This document shows, in pieces, positions 37,642-46,837 of a stretch of 64,000 bases of DNA. The DNA is taken from contig NZ_CP013417.1 in NCBI RefSeq assembly GCF_001524445.2, positions 3,720,001-3,784,000 on the forward strand. The letters run 5' to 3'. Position 1 is the first letter of the stretch; every line of letters begins with the position of its first letter. The notes under the pieces were generated by a model, which was given only the letters and a program-made list of their open reading frames with translations, had not been told where the DNA came from and ran no database searches. This DNA is from Burkholderia savannae (GTDB lineage: Bacteria; Pseudomonadota; Gammaproteobacteria; Burkholderiales; Burkholderiaceae). Position numbers and translations under genes: made by a program.

Positions 37642-37991
37642 CGCAATCACCGTTTAGGTTGAACGTGAGCGAGCATGATTGCATGGACATTCATGCAGCG
37701 CCGCGTTTTGTAACATTCGGTAGCGCCCGTTACTCCGGGCGCCACCGCTCGCGAGAGCCGATGCGCGAAACATCGGCGAAGGCGCGCTCCGGCGGACGAC
37801 AGCGAACCAGGCACGCACGCGCGGCGCGATCGGCGACGATCGCGAAGCCGCGCGCAAGCAGCTTAGCTCACTCCCGCCCGCGCAACTGTCAAACTATGTC
37901 GGATGGTTTTCGTCCGGCTTTCATTCGCAGGAATCCTCTACTTTCCCGCGAGCGGCACTACGCGCGGCGCGCGCCGCGCGCACGCTTGGGC

Positions 37992-38177
37992 TCATTCGCT
38001 TGCGCCGGATGCGGGCGCGGCCGCCACGGCGCCGGTGCTCGCCGGCACGTCGGATGCGGCGGCCGCCGCGACGGCCGCATCGTTGGTCTTGCTGCTCACT
38101 TCGTCGTCGTCCGTTCTCGTGCACGCGGCGATCAGCAACACCGCGATCATCGATGCAGCCCACGCGTAACGCTTCAT
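37992..38177 (-). CDS. small lipoprotein
   Basis: A 61-residue protein with a lipoprotein signal (MKRYAWAASMIAVLLIAAC) and a short Ala/Asp-rich mature chain (TRTDDDEVSSKTNDAAVAAAAASD). AGGATG-type spacing with AGGA just before ATG 38177. It lies 73 bp downstream of the NRAMP-family gene on the same strand. Function unknown. Confidence 0.7.
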   Translation of the reverse strand: MKRYAWAASMIAVLLIAACTRTDDDEVSSKTNDAAVAAAAASDVPASTGAVAAAPASGASE

Positions 38178-38250
38178 CCTGTCGCTCCCGCAAGAATTGG
38201 AATCGTCGGAAAACGGCCGGCTGCGCGCTGCGAACGGCCGCACGCGCCGG

Positions 38251-39900
38251 CTACCTGAAAAACGCCATCTGCACGACCTTCACGATCACGAGCCCGACCG
38301 CGAGCACCAGATAGCCGCGCAGCACGCCCATCCAGATGCGCGTCGACATCGTGATCCGCGGCGCGGGCAGCGTGTCGAGCGGCGGCATCCGCCACGTGTC
38401 GCGCAGGCTGCGGTCGACGGCCGGCTCGGCCGGCTCGATGCCGCGCTTGCGCAGCGCGAGTGTCGCGACGTAGCCCGCCGCCGCGAGCAGCGTGCCGCCC
38501 GCGAGCACCTCGAGCATCGTCTCGCCGCTCATGTCCGGATACATCACGGACGCCGTCAGGATAATCGACAACATCACGAGCACCCAAATCACCGCGCCCG
38601 TGAACAGATTCAGTTTCGTCGAGTTGACCCACGGGCCGAGCACCGCCTTGTCGTTGCACAGCAGCAGCAGGAACACGGTCGCGCTCGGCAGCAACACGCC
38701 CGCGAGCGTCTGCACCGCTTCCGTGAGCAGCCCGAGCGGGCTGCCCGGAATCAGCACGAGCGCGGCCGCCGCGGCAACGATGCCGAAATAGACCAAGTAG
38801 AAGCCCTTCGCGTCCGACACGCTGCGATGAAGCGAGTGACGGATCTTGAACACGTCGCCGATCGCGTACGCGGTCGCGAGCGACACCGCCGCCGCGCCGA
38901 TGATCGACGCGTCGAGCAGCGCGATCGCGAAGAGCGTCGCGCTCGTGTGGCCCGCGTACTTCGCGAGGCCCGCGATCACGCCGCCCGCGTCGGTGAAGTT
39001 GCCCGCCTCGGGGCGTCCCTCGAACAGCGCCGCACAGAACGCGATCATCGCGATCGCGCCGATCATCACGAACACGATGCCGATCCACAGGTCCACCTTC
39101 TCGTATTTCATGAAGCGCGGCGTGATCCGCTTGTCGATCACGTAGCTTTGCTGAAAGAACAGCTGCCATGGCGCGATCGTCGTGCCGACGATGCCGATCA
39201 CGAGCAGCATCACGTCGGAGAGCTTCGCGTGCGTCGGCCAACCCGGCACGAACAGGTCGCGCGTCATCTGATGCACGGGCGGATGGATCGATACGAGCAC
39301 CGGCACGAGCAGCAGGCTCAGCAGGCAGAGCACGACCGCAAAGCGCTCGAACCGGCGAAAATCGCCCGTACTGACGGCCGCCATCGTGAGCGCCGCGGCA
39401 ATGCACACCCCCGCAACCTTCGACACGCCGAAGAAGTCGAGCACGAACGTGATGCCGATGAACTCGGTGACGATCGTGAGCGCGTTCAGGATGAAGAGGT
39501 CGATCACGCTGAACGCGCCCCAGAACTTGCCGAAGCGCTCGAAGATGAGGCGTGCGTGACCGACGCCCGTGACGGCGCCGAGACGCAGCACCATCTCCTG
39601 ATTCACGAACAGCACGGGCACGAGCAACAGCAGCGTCCACAAGAGCGTCGTGCCATAGTTCTGGCCCGCTTGCGTATAAGTGCCGAACGCGCCGGCGTCG
39701 TTGTCGCCGACCATCACGATGAGGCCCGGCCCGAGAATCGCGAGCAGCGTGCGCAAACGCGCCCACCAGTTGCTGCGAGGCGCGGTGTCGTGATGCGCGA
39801 TCGTGCCGAGCGCGCCCTTGATGTCGCCGATGTGCGCGTGATCGAGGACCGCGCTGCGCTCGACGGCGATGGGGGGCGAGACGTCGGTTGGCGTGGACAT
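38251..39900 (-). CDS. NRAMP-related divalent metal transporter
   Basis: A 549-residue inner-membrane protein with about eleven helices of the SLC11/NRAMP fold. In helix 1 the usual DPGN metal motif is replaced by GDNDAG (residues 65-70). In helix 6 the usual MPH is replaced by APW (243-245), followed by QLFFQQS. Loss of the metal-coordinating methionine is known in NRAMP-related magnesium or aluminium transporters, so manganese/iron specificity should not be assumed and I avoid the name mntH. GGGGAGAAC lies ahead of ATG 39900. The 46-codon gene at 40013 precedes it by 112 bp, and the lipoprotein follows. Confidence 0.85.
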   Translation of the reverse strand: MSTPTDVSPPIAVERSAVLDHAHIGDIKGALGTIAHHDTAPRSNWWARLRTLLAILGPGLIVMVGDNDAGAFGTYTQAGQNYGTTLLWTLLLLVPVLFVNQEMVLRLGAVTGVGHARLIFERFGKFWGAFSVIDLFILNALTIVTEFIGITFVLDFFGVSKVAGVCIAAALTMAAVSTGDFRRFERFAVVLCLLSLLLVPVLVSIHPPVHQMTRDLFVPGWPTHAKLSDVMLLVIGIVGTTIAPWQLFFQQSYVIDKRITPRFMKYEKVDLWIGIVFVMIGAIAMIAFCAALFEGRPEAGNFTDAGGVIAGLAKYAGHTSATLFAIALLDASIIGAAAVSLATAYAIGDVFKIRHSLHRSVSDAKGFYLVYFGIVAAAAALVLIPGSPLGLLTEAVQTLAGVLLPSATVFLLLLCNDKAVLGPWVNSTKLNLFTGAVIWVLVMLSIILTASVMYPDMSGETMLEVLAGGTLLAAAGYVATLALRKRGIEPAEPAVDRSLRDTWRMPPLDTLPAPRITMSTRIWMGVLRGYLVLAVGLVIVKVVQMAFFR

Positions 39901-40012
39901 ATGGGTTCTCCCCGGTAGGTATGGTTTTCGTCGGCGCGCATCCCCGGCATGCGCGAAGCGCAAGCACCGCGACGCGGCGCCGCGCTCGGCGCATGCCGAA
40001 GCGCATCGAGTT

Positions 40013-40153
40013 TCAGGAAATCAGCGCTTTCAGACGCTGCCAGAACGAGACGGCCGCCGGCTTGCCGGCGGATTCGAGCGACAGCATCGCGTCGTAGTGG
40101 ACGCGCGATTCCTGGACGTGCGGCAGTTGCGACAGAAGCAGACCGAATTGCAT
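40013..40153 (-). CDS. 46-residue small protein upstream of NRAMP-related gene
   Basis: ATG at 40153 with a GGAG ribosome binding site 9 bp upstream; it encodes MQFGLLLSQLPHVQESRVHYDAML and ends in SFWQRLKALIS with a TGA at 40013-40015. The composition is normal for a protein (mixed hydrophobic and charged, Trp, Phe). It lies on the same strand as the transporter, 112 bp upstream. It may be an independent small protein or a regulatory upstream ORF. No family recognised. Confidence 0.6.
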   Translation of the reverse strand: MQFGLLLSQLPHVQESRVHYDAMLSLESAGKPAAVSFWQRLKALIS

Positions 40154-40882
<729 letters not shown>

Positions 40883-40932
40883 GCCGATTTTGACGGATGC
40901 TGATCGATCCGGCATCTTTATTCGTTTTTTAC

Positions 40933-40962
40933 TTGCGCGCCCACGCGCGGCACGCATACAAT
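40933..40962 (+). promoter_or_regulatory. predicted sigma-70 promoter with leader ORF
   Basis: TTGCGC (40933-40938), 18-bp spacer and TACAAT (40957-40962), preceded by a T-run. Transcription would start near 40969, about 27 bases before a GTG with a strong GAAGGAGAG Shine-Dalgarno sequence. Confidence 0.55.
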
Positions 40963-40995
40963 CCGCCGCAATTCGTCACAGAAGGAGAGTCCCTC

Positions 40996-41061
40996 GTGGA
41001 CACGTCCCCCAGTAGTTGCAGTTCGATGCCGGTCGAAGCCGGCAACGCAATCGCGCGCTAG
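40996..41061 (+). CDS. 21-residue leader peptide
   Basis: GTG 40996 follows GAAGGAGAG at an ideal distance. It encodes MDTSPSSCSSMPVEAGNAIA-R and then stops at 41059-41061. The coding stretch contains a GCCGG/CCGGC stem, and two GCTAGC palindromes flank the stop region, so RNA folding may depend on its translation. It precedes a 184-base untranslated stretch and a small membrane-protein frame. A regulatory leader is inferred. Confidence 0.45.
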   Translation: MDTSPSSCSSMPVEAGNAIAR

Positions 41062-41245
41062 CCGCCTGGTTCTCCTTCGCCGCTAGCTCGCATTGGTCGA
41101 GTTAGCGCGCTTCATCGCGGGTGGCCTTCGTCCGCCCCGTCCGCAGCACGCTTCCTCTGTTCAGTTCTCGTCGCAGGCCGCCTTCCGGCGCGCAAGCGAT
41201 GCGTTACGTCGTCCGGCGCAGGCCGGAGCGGACGGGAGCGAAGTC

Positions 41246-41515
41246 ATGTTTGTTCAATTTTTCAAGGCTAAGCTCGGACGCTACGCCCATCTCGCGAGCC
41301 ACCGGATCGTCGTGTCGTCGATCTCGCCGCTCGCGCATGCGGCGAACGCTTCGAGCAACGGCACGGCGCCGGGCGCGGGGTTTCTCGTCTGGCCGGTCAG
41401 TTGCGCGATCGTCGGCGCCGTCGCGGGCGCCGTCGGGATCGTCGCGCTGCTGTCCGCCTCGGGTTGTCGCACCGGTCTGAATCAGGCGATGCGCGTTAGC
41501 TGGTGGTTCTCGTAA
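41246..41515 (+). CDS. possible small membrane protein
   Basis: An 89-residue frame from ATG 41246 with GGGAGCG upstream: MFVQFFKAKLGRYAHLASHR, then one long hydrophobic segment WPVSCAIVGAVAGAVGIVALL and a short tail. No family recognised. It lies 98 bp before the OprB porin gene on the same strand and might share its transcript. Confidence 0.4.
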   Translation: MFVQFFKAKLGRYAHLASHRIVVSSISPLAHAANASSNGTAPGAGFLVWPVSCAIVGAVAGAVGIVALLSASGCRTGLNQAMRVSWWFS

Positions 41516-41613
41516 GCACCCGGCAAGCCCGACGGTTCGCCGTGTCCGGCGGGCGACCTCAAGCGGCGAGCGGGCGGTATCCTCGCCCGCATTCATCCAA
41601 GCAACGATTCGTC

Positions 41614-43152
41614 ATGAAGAAAACCATCCATCGCATGCTCGTCAAATCCGGCGTCGTTTCCGGCCTGCCGTTGCTGCTGTCGCTCGGCGTCTCGCCGCCC
41701 GCGCTCGCGCAAGCCGCGAATGCCGCCGCCGCGTCGCCCGAAAGCGTCGCGCAGCCGTCGCCCGCGGCCGCCGCATCGCCTGCATCGCCCGCGGCGGACG
41801 GCGCACAGACGCCGACCGCCGCGCAGGCCGCCGATGCCGCCGCCACGCCCGCTCCCACCGGCTTCTGGGAGCGTTCGAACCTGTTCGGCGACATGGGCGG
41901 CCTGCGCACCAAGCTCGGCGATCACGGGATCACGCTGAACCTGCAGGAAACGAGCGAGTACCTGCGCAATCTGTCCGGCGGCACGCGCCGCGGCGGCGCG
42001 TACGACGGCCTCACGCAATTCGGCTTCAGCGTCGACACCGAAAAGGCGATCGGCCTGCCCGGCGGCACGTTCAACGTGTCGGGCCTGCAGATTCACGGCA
42101 CGAGCCTCACGTCGCGCAATCTGCAACTGCTGCAGACCGCGAGCGGCATCGAAGCCGAAGGCACGACGCGCCTTTGGGAGCTGTGGTACCAGCAGTCGTT
42201 CGCGGGCGGCCGCGCCGACGTGAAGATCGGCCAGCAAAGTCTCGATCAGGAATTCATGGTGAGCCAGTACGCGGGCACGTTCATCAACGCGACGTTCGGC
42301 TGGCCCGTGCTGCCCGCCGTCGACATGCCGGCGGGCGGCCCCGCGTACCCGCTGTCGTCGCTCGGCGTGCGGCTGCGCTACAAGCCGTCCGATGCGTGGA
42401 CGGTGATGGCTGGCGTGTTCGACGGCAACCCGGCGGGCGGCGCCGGCGACGCGCAGCAGCTCAACCGTCACGGCACGAACTTCAACCTGCACAACGGCGC
42501 GCTATTCATCGGCGAGTTGCAGTACGCGCTCAACGCGCCGCCCGCCGATCCGAAGGCGCCGCAGCCGGCAGGCCTGCCGGGCATGTACAAGCTGGGGGTC
42601 TGGTACAACTCGGAGCGCTTCAACGATCCGCGCTACGACACGAACGGCATGCCGCTCGCCGATCCGGCGAGCAACGGCGTCGCCGCGACGCATCGCGGCG
42701 ACTACGGCCTCTACGCCGTCGCCGACCAGATGGTGTGGCGCCCGAGCGCCGACAGCCCGCGCTCGCTGAACGTATTCGCGCGCGTGATGGGCGCGCCGGG
42801 CGATCGCAACGTGGTCGATTTCGCGCTGAACGCGGGCGTCACGCTGAAGGCGCCGTTCGCGGGACGCGACAACGATACGGCGGGCCTCGCCGTCAGTTAC
42901 GCGAAAATCGGCTCGCACGCGCGCGGCAACGACGGCGACGTCGGCGTGTTCACGACGCCGGGCTATCCGGTGCGCCGCGCGGAAACGCTCATCGAAGCGA
43001 CTTATCAATATCAGGTGACGCCGTGGTGGCAGTTGCAAGCGGACTTCCAGTACGCATTCCGTCCGGGCGGCGGCATTCCCAATCCGAACGACCCGGCCAC
43101 GCGCATCGGCAATGAAGCGATCGTCGGCGTGCGCACGACGATCACGTTCTGA
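41614..43152 (+). CDS. OprB-family carbohydrate-selective porin
   Basis: A 512-residue outer-membrane protein. A signal peptide ends near ALAQA, followed by about 55 residues of Ala/Pro-rich linker. The porin begins at FWERSNLFGDMGGLRTKLGDHGITLNLQETSEYLRNLSGG, typical of OprB N-termini. Later strands (WWQLQADFQYAFRPGGG, then GNEAIVGVRTTITF) end in the C-terminal Phe needed for BamA recognition. OprB porins take up glucose and other sugars. The linker is longer than usual. ATG 41614 begins the signal peptide; the frame is open upstream without a better start. Confidence 0.88.
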   Translation: MKKTIHRMLVKSGVVSGLPLLLSLGVSPPALAQAANAAAASPESVAQPSPAAAASPASPAADGAQTPTAAQAADAAATPAPTGFWERSNLFGDMGGLRTKLGDHGITLNLQETSEYLRNLSGGTRRGGAYDGLTQFGFSVDTEKAIGLPGGTFNVSGLQIHGTSLTSRNLQLLQTASGIEAEGTTRLWELWYQQSFAGGRADVKIGQQSLDQEFMVSQYAGTFINATFGWPVLPAVDMPAGGPAYPLSSLGVRLRYKPSDAWTVMAGVFDGNPAGGAGDAQQLNRHGTNFNLHNGALFIGELQYALNAPPADPKAPQPAGLPGMYKLGVWYNSERFNDPRYDTNGMPLADPASNGVAATHRGDYGLYAVADQMVWRPSADSPRSLNVFARVMGAPGDRNVVDFALNAGVTLKAPFAGRDNDTAGLAVSYAKIGSHARGNDGDVGVFTTPGYPVRRAETLIEATYQYQVTPWWQLQADFQYAFRPGGGIPNPNDPATRIGNEAIVGVRTTITF

Positions 43153-43558
43153 AGCGTTTCGTCTTCCTCAGCTTTCGCGTGCCTTTCACGTTTCGCGCGC
43201 GGTGCCGCCACCAGCGGCATCGCGCGTGCACCCGTCGCTCTCGCGCCGTCAAATTGCTTAAACCGATTTGTCACCGGAATGCCATCAGAAAGTCGGCTCC
43301 GCACTTTACTGTGGCTCGTTCGGCCGCGCGCAAGCGGCGCTCCGCATAACCGAGCAATTGCGCCACGCGGCCGGATGCGGCATGCTGAACCGGACGCCCA
43401 TCCCACGCGAACGCCCGGCTCGGCGCCTCCCGACGAAAGTCGCCTTCACGCGGAGCCATCAGCTTGTTCTGTTCCGATCTCGCCGCTTGCCGCCACGATC
43501 GCCCGAACGATCGCGCCCCCGCCGCTCGCATGCGCCGCCACGTTCGCAAGGCCGCGCG
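43153..43558. other. intergenic region, no gene recognised
   Basis: About 400 bp between the porin and hpnI. The hpnI frame is open from 43268, but the upstream part is Arg/Pro-rich and not protein-like. An AT-richer stretch near 43250-43310 may hold the hpnI promoter. Confidence 0.45.
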
Positions 43559-44806
43559 ATGAAGGCGCTCGCATGGCTCGCCGGCGCCGTCGCCGCGCTG
43601 CTCGCGGCGGAGCTGATTTCATTCGGCGACATCGGGCATCTCGTCGCGCTGCTCGCCGCGTCGCTCGCCGCGCTTTGCGCACTCGCCGCCGCGTTCGGCT
43701 GCGCATATACGCTGTTCGCGGCGATCCTCACGCAGCGTTTCTTCGCACGCGCGCCGCACGAGCCGCGACACTGCCCGCCCGTGACGATCGTCAAGCCGCT
43801 GCACGGCACCGAGCAGGCGTTGTTCGCGAACCTCGCGAGCTTTTGCGAGCAGCGCTACGACGGCCCGATCCAGTATTTGTTCGGCGTGCACGATCGCGAC
43901 GATCCCGCGCTGCGTGCCGTCGACGCATTGCGCGACGCATTTCCGCGCGCACACGTGACGATCGTCGCCGACGCACGCCTGTACGGACCGAACCGCAAGA
44001 TCGCGAACCTCGTCAACATGCTGCCCGCCGCCGCGCACGACGTGCTGATCTTCGCGGACAGCGACGTGAGCGTCGGCCCCGATTACGTGCGGCATATCGT
44101 CGGCGAGCTCGACGAACCGGGCGTCGAGCTCGTGACCTGCGTGTATCGCGGCCGTCCCGATCCGGGCTTCTGGCCGCGCGTCGAGGCGCTCGTCACCAAT
44201 CACCAGTTCCTGCCGGGCGTCGTGACGGGCCTCGCGCTCAAGCTTGCGCGGCCGTGCTTCGGCCAGACGATCGCGATGCGCCGCGCCACGCTCGACGCGA
44301 TCGGCGGCCTCACGCAATTCGCACACCATCTCGCCGAGGATCACGCGATCGGCGAAGCGGTGCGCGCGCGCGGCGCGCGAGTGGCGGTGCCGCCGTTCGC
44401 CGTCGAGCACGGCTGCGTCGAGACGCGCGTCGCGCGGCTCGCCGAGCACGAATTGCGCTGGAGCCGCACGATCCGCGCGGTCGACCCGCGCGGCCATCTC
44501 GGCTCGCTGCTCACGCATCCGCTCGCGCTCGCGCTGCTCGGCGCCCTGCTGTCGAACGGCGCGGCGTGGGCATGGTCGCTCGTGCCCGTCACGCTCGTCG
44601 CGCGCATCGCCGCGAAGCACATCGTCGATCGCGCGACGAAGCGGCCGGTGCGCGACCTGTTGCTGCTGCCGCTCGCGGATCTGATCGCGTTCGGCATCTT
44701 CGTCGCGAGCTTCTCGTCGTCGCGCGTGATCTGGCGCGGCTTCAGCTTCGATGTCGACCGCGACGGCCGCCTGTGCCCCGCGCCTGAAAAACGCCCGAAT
44801 GCCTGA
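43559..44806 (+). CDS. hpnI: hopanoid glycosyltransferase HpnI
   Basis: A 415-residue membrane glycosyltransferase of family 2. Two N-terminal helices (residues 3-55) precede the catalytic domain: PVTIVKPLHGTEQALFANLASFCEQRY, VHDRDDPALRAV, IFADSDVSVGPDYV and LAEDHAIGEAV, then the RW motif ELRWSRTIR. C-terminal helices follow. This pattern fits ceramide-glucosyltransferase-like HpnI, which adds N-acetylglucosamine to bacteriohopanetetrol. hpnL lies immediately downstream. The start is ATG 43559 with AAGG upstream. Confidence 0.88.
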   Translation: MKALAWLAGAVAALLAAELISFGDIGHLVALLAASLAALCALAAAFGCAYTLFAAILTQRFFARAPHEPRHCPPVTIVKPLHGTEQALFANLASFCEQRYDGPIQYLFGVHDRDDPALRAVDALRDAFPRAHVTIVADARLYGPNRKIANLVNMLPAAAHDVLIFADSDVSVGPDYVRHIVGELDEPGVELVTCVYRGRPDPGFWPRVEALVTNHQFLPGVVTGLALKLARPCFGQTIAMRRATLDAIGGLTQFAHHLAEDHAIGEAVRARGARVAVPPFAVEHGCVETRVARLAEHELRWSRTIRAVDPRGHLGSLLTHPLALALLGALLSNGAAWAWSLVPVTLVARIAAKHIVDRATKRPVRDLLLLPLADLIAFGIFVASFSSSRVIWRGFSFDVDRDGRLCPAPEKRPNA

Positions 44807-44840
44807 TCGGCGCCGCGCGTCGAATAGGCCTTTCTTCGTC

Positions 44841-45878
44841 ATGCAAAACGAATCGACTCGATCTCGAACCGGCACGCCCGCCGTGCTCAACCGGCAACTG
44901 ATGAAGCACGCGGGGCGCATCGCTGCGCTCGCGGGACTCGCGGTATCGCTCTGGCTCGTCGCGCGCGACAATCCCCGCGAAGTGCTCGGCCTGATGCGCG
45001 CCGCCGGCGTCGGGCTCGTCGTCGCGGCCGCGTCGCATCTGCTGCCGATGCTCGCGAATGCGAAGGACTGGCAGACGCTGATCGCGCCGCCCGACCAGCC
45101 GCGCCTGCGCGCGATGCTGCGCCTCGTGTGGATTCGCGAATCGGTGAACGGGCTGCTGCCCGTCGCGCGCATCGGCGGCGAGTTCGTGTCGTTTCGCCTG
45201 CTGCGCGCGCACGGCTTGACGGCGCCCGCGGCGAGCGCCAGCCTCGTGTCCGACATGCAGCTCACGCTGATCAGCCAGGCGCTCTTCGCGCTCGCGGGCG
45301 TCGGCTATCTGCTCACCCGCGCGACGTCGGACACGCTGCGCGTCGCCGGCATGTTCGCATGGGGACTCGCCGCGCTCGCGCCGCTTCTGATCCTGTTCGC
45401 ACTTGTTCAACATGCGAAGCCGTTCGAGCGCGCGATGCACGCGCTCAATCGCGTCGCGGGCGGTCAACTCGCGTCGCTCGTCGATCGCTCCGCGCAGATC
45501 GACGATGCGCTGAAAGCCGTCTGGCGGCGGCGCGGCACCGTCATGCGCTATCTGTTCTTCTGGCAGCCGCTGCAGCATCTCGCGACGTCGATCGAGATCT
45601 GGCTCGCGCTGCATTTTCTCGGCGCGCCCGTGTCGCTCGTCGATGCGCTCGCGATCGAGGCGCTGATCCAGGCGCTCAGCAGCGCCGCGTTCTTCGTGCC
45701 GGGCGGGCTCGGCGTGCAGGAAGGCGGCTTCGTGCTGATCGGCGGCGCGCTCGGGCTCGATCCGGCAACGTCGCTCGGGCTCGCGGGCGCGCGGCGAATC
45801 CGCGATCTGCTGATCTTCGTGCCGGGCCTGCTCGCCTGGCAGTTCGCGGAGGCGGCCGTCGCGGCGCGCCGTTCGTAG
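44841..45878 (+). CDS. hpnL: hopanoid-associated membrane protein HpnL
   Basis: A 345-residue polytopic protein of the lysylphosphatidylglycerol-synthase-TM/flippase-like family. LPMLANAKDWQTLI, WIRESVNGLLPVARIGGEFVSFRLLRAHG and AFFVPGGLGVQEGGFVLIGGALGLDPATSLGLAGARRIRDLL are diagnostic for HpnL. It probably moves hopanoids or their precursors across membranes. ATG 44841 gives the family length. ATG 44799, overlapping the hpnI stop, is an alternative giving 14 more residues. Confidence 0.88.
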   Translation: MQNESTRSRTGTPAVLNRQLMKHAGRIAALAGLAVSLWLVARDNPREVLGLMRAAGVGLVVAAASHLLPMLANAKDWQTLIAPPDQPRLRAMLRLVWIRESVNGLLPVARIGGEFVSFRLLRAHGLTAPAASASLVSDMQLTLISQALFALAGVGYLLTRATSDTLRVAGMFAWGLAALAPLLILFALVQHAKPFERAMHALNRVAGGQLASLVDRSAQIDDALKAVWRRRGTVMRYLFFWQPLQHLATSIEIWLALHFLGAPVSLVDALAIEALIQALSSAAFFVPGGLGVQEGGFVLIGGALGLDPATSLGLAGARRIRDLLIFVPGLLAWQFAEAAVAARRS

Positions 45879-46226
45879 GCGCTCGACGCGGTTCGGCGAG
45901 CGCACGCGCGCCGTCACGCCACTTTCAATTTCCGCATGCATGATCGGGCTGGACCGCATCTCGATTCGCGCCGGCGCGCGCATCGCTCGACGCGCGTTCT
46001 CGCACCGGTGCATCACGTCGCACGACGAAACAATCGAAGACATTGACGCCGCACACGAATCGCAGCGAGGCGAAGTCCTTGCTGTCGATACGGTGACGCT
46101 TCCCCGTTGCATCGATTTCTTGTAACGTTTGCGAGCCGTTGGCGGGATCGAGGACCGCCAGATCGCGACGCGCTGCAGGTCGCGGTCCACAACCAATACA
46201 AGACTCACAACAACAAAGGAGGGGAC
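45879..46226. other. intergenic region before secreted-protein pair
   Basis: About 350 bp with no convincing gene. The right end becomes AT-rich (CAATACAAGACTCACAACAACAAAGGAGGGG) and carries the ribosome binding site of the next gene, so a promoter probably lies between 46090 and 46200. Confidence 0.45.
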
Positions 46227-46790
46227 ATGCGATGGCAATACCCAACTGCGGCCGCGCTCGCGATCGCCGCATTCGTGTGGGCCTGCGCGCGGATCGTGTC
46301 GACCGATGCCGCGCCCGCCGCCGCGCCGGCTGAGCGAGCGGAATCGACCGTTCCCGCCGCGCAGGCGAACGCATTCACCGCCGCGTCATCGGCGGCGCCG
46401 CGCTCCGCGCCGCCGCCGCTTCCCCCGCGCGTCGCCGAGTACATCGCGCACGAATACGCGAATTCGGCCGTCACGCGCGAAGCGCTCACGCAGATCGCAT
46501 ATGGCTGGAGCCAGGCCGTCAACGACGTCCGCGATCCGGCCGACGCGAAAACGGCCGGCGACGCGATCGCGAAAGGCATCGCGTGCGCACTGAGCGCACG
46601 CGTGCTCGTGAAGGCGGGCGTCGACCAGCAGACGATGCTCGACCGGATCAAGGGCACGCGCGCGGTCATGCTCGACACCGAAGCGGACACGCTCGCCTAC
46701 ATCCGCTTCCAGTCGCTCGCAGGCGGCCAGTTCTTCGACGATCCCGGCTCCGCCTCGTGCGGCTTCAATCCAACGTCCATGCCGAATTGA
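46227..46790 (+). CDS. exported hypothetical protein
   Basis: A 187-residue protein. The N-terminal hydrophobic segment AAALAIAAFVWACA could be a signal peptide or lipobox (FVWAC). An Ala/Pro-rich linker follows, then a helical domain PRVAEYIAHEYANSAVTREALTQIAYGWSQAVNDV...IACALSARVLVKAGVDQQTMLDRIKGTRAVMLDTEADTLAYIRF. A very strong AAAGGAGGGG precedes ATG 46227. It is followed 47 bp later by an esterase-like gene on the same strand, so the two are likely co-expressed. Family not recognised. Confidence 0.7.
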   Translation: MRWQYPTAAALAIAAFVWACARIVSTDAAPAAAPAERAESTVPAAQANAFTAASSAAPRSAPPPLPPRVAEYIAHEYANSAVTREALTQIAYGWSQAVNDVRDPADAKTAGDAIAKGIACALSARVLVKAGVDQQTMLDRIKGTRAVMLDTEADTLAYIRFQSLAGGQFFDDPGSASCGFNPTSMPN

Positions 46791-46837
46791 GCTTACCCGT
46801 GCTGTAGCGCTTCAACCATCAACCGAGGGGACTTTCG

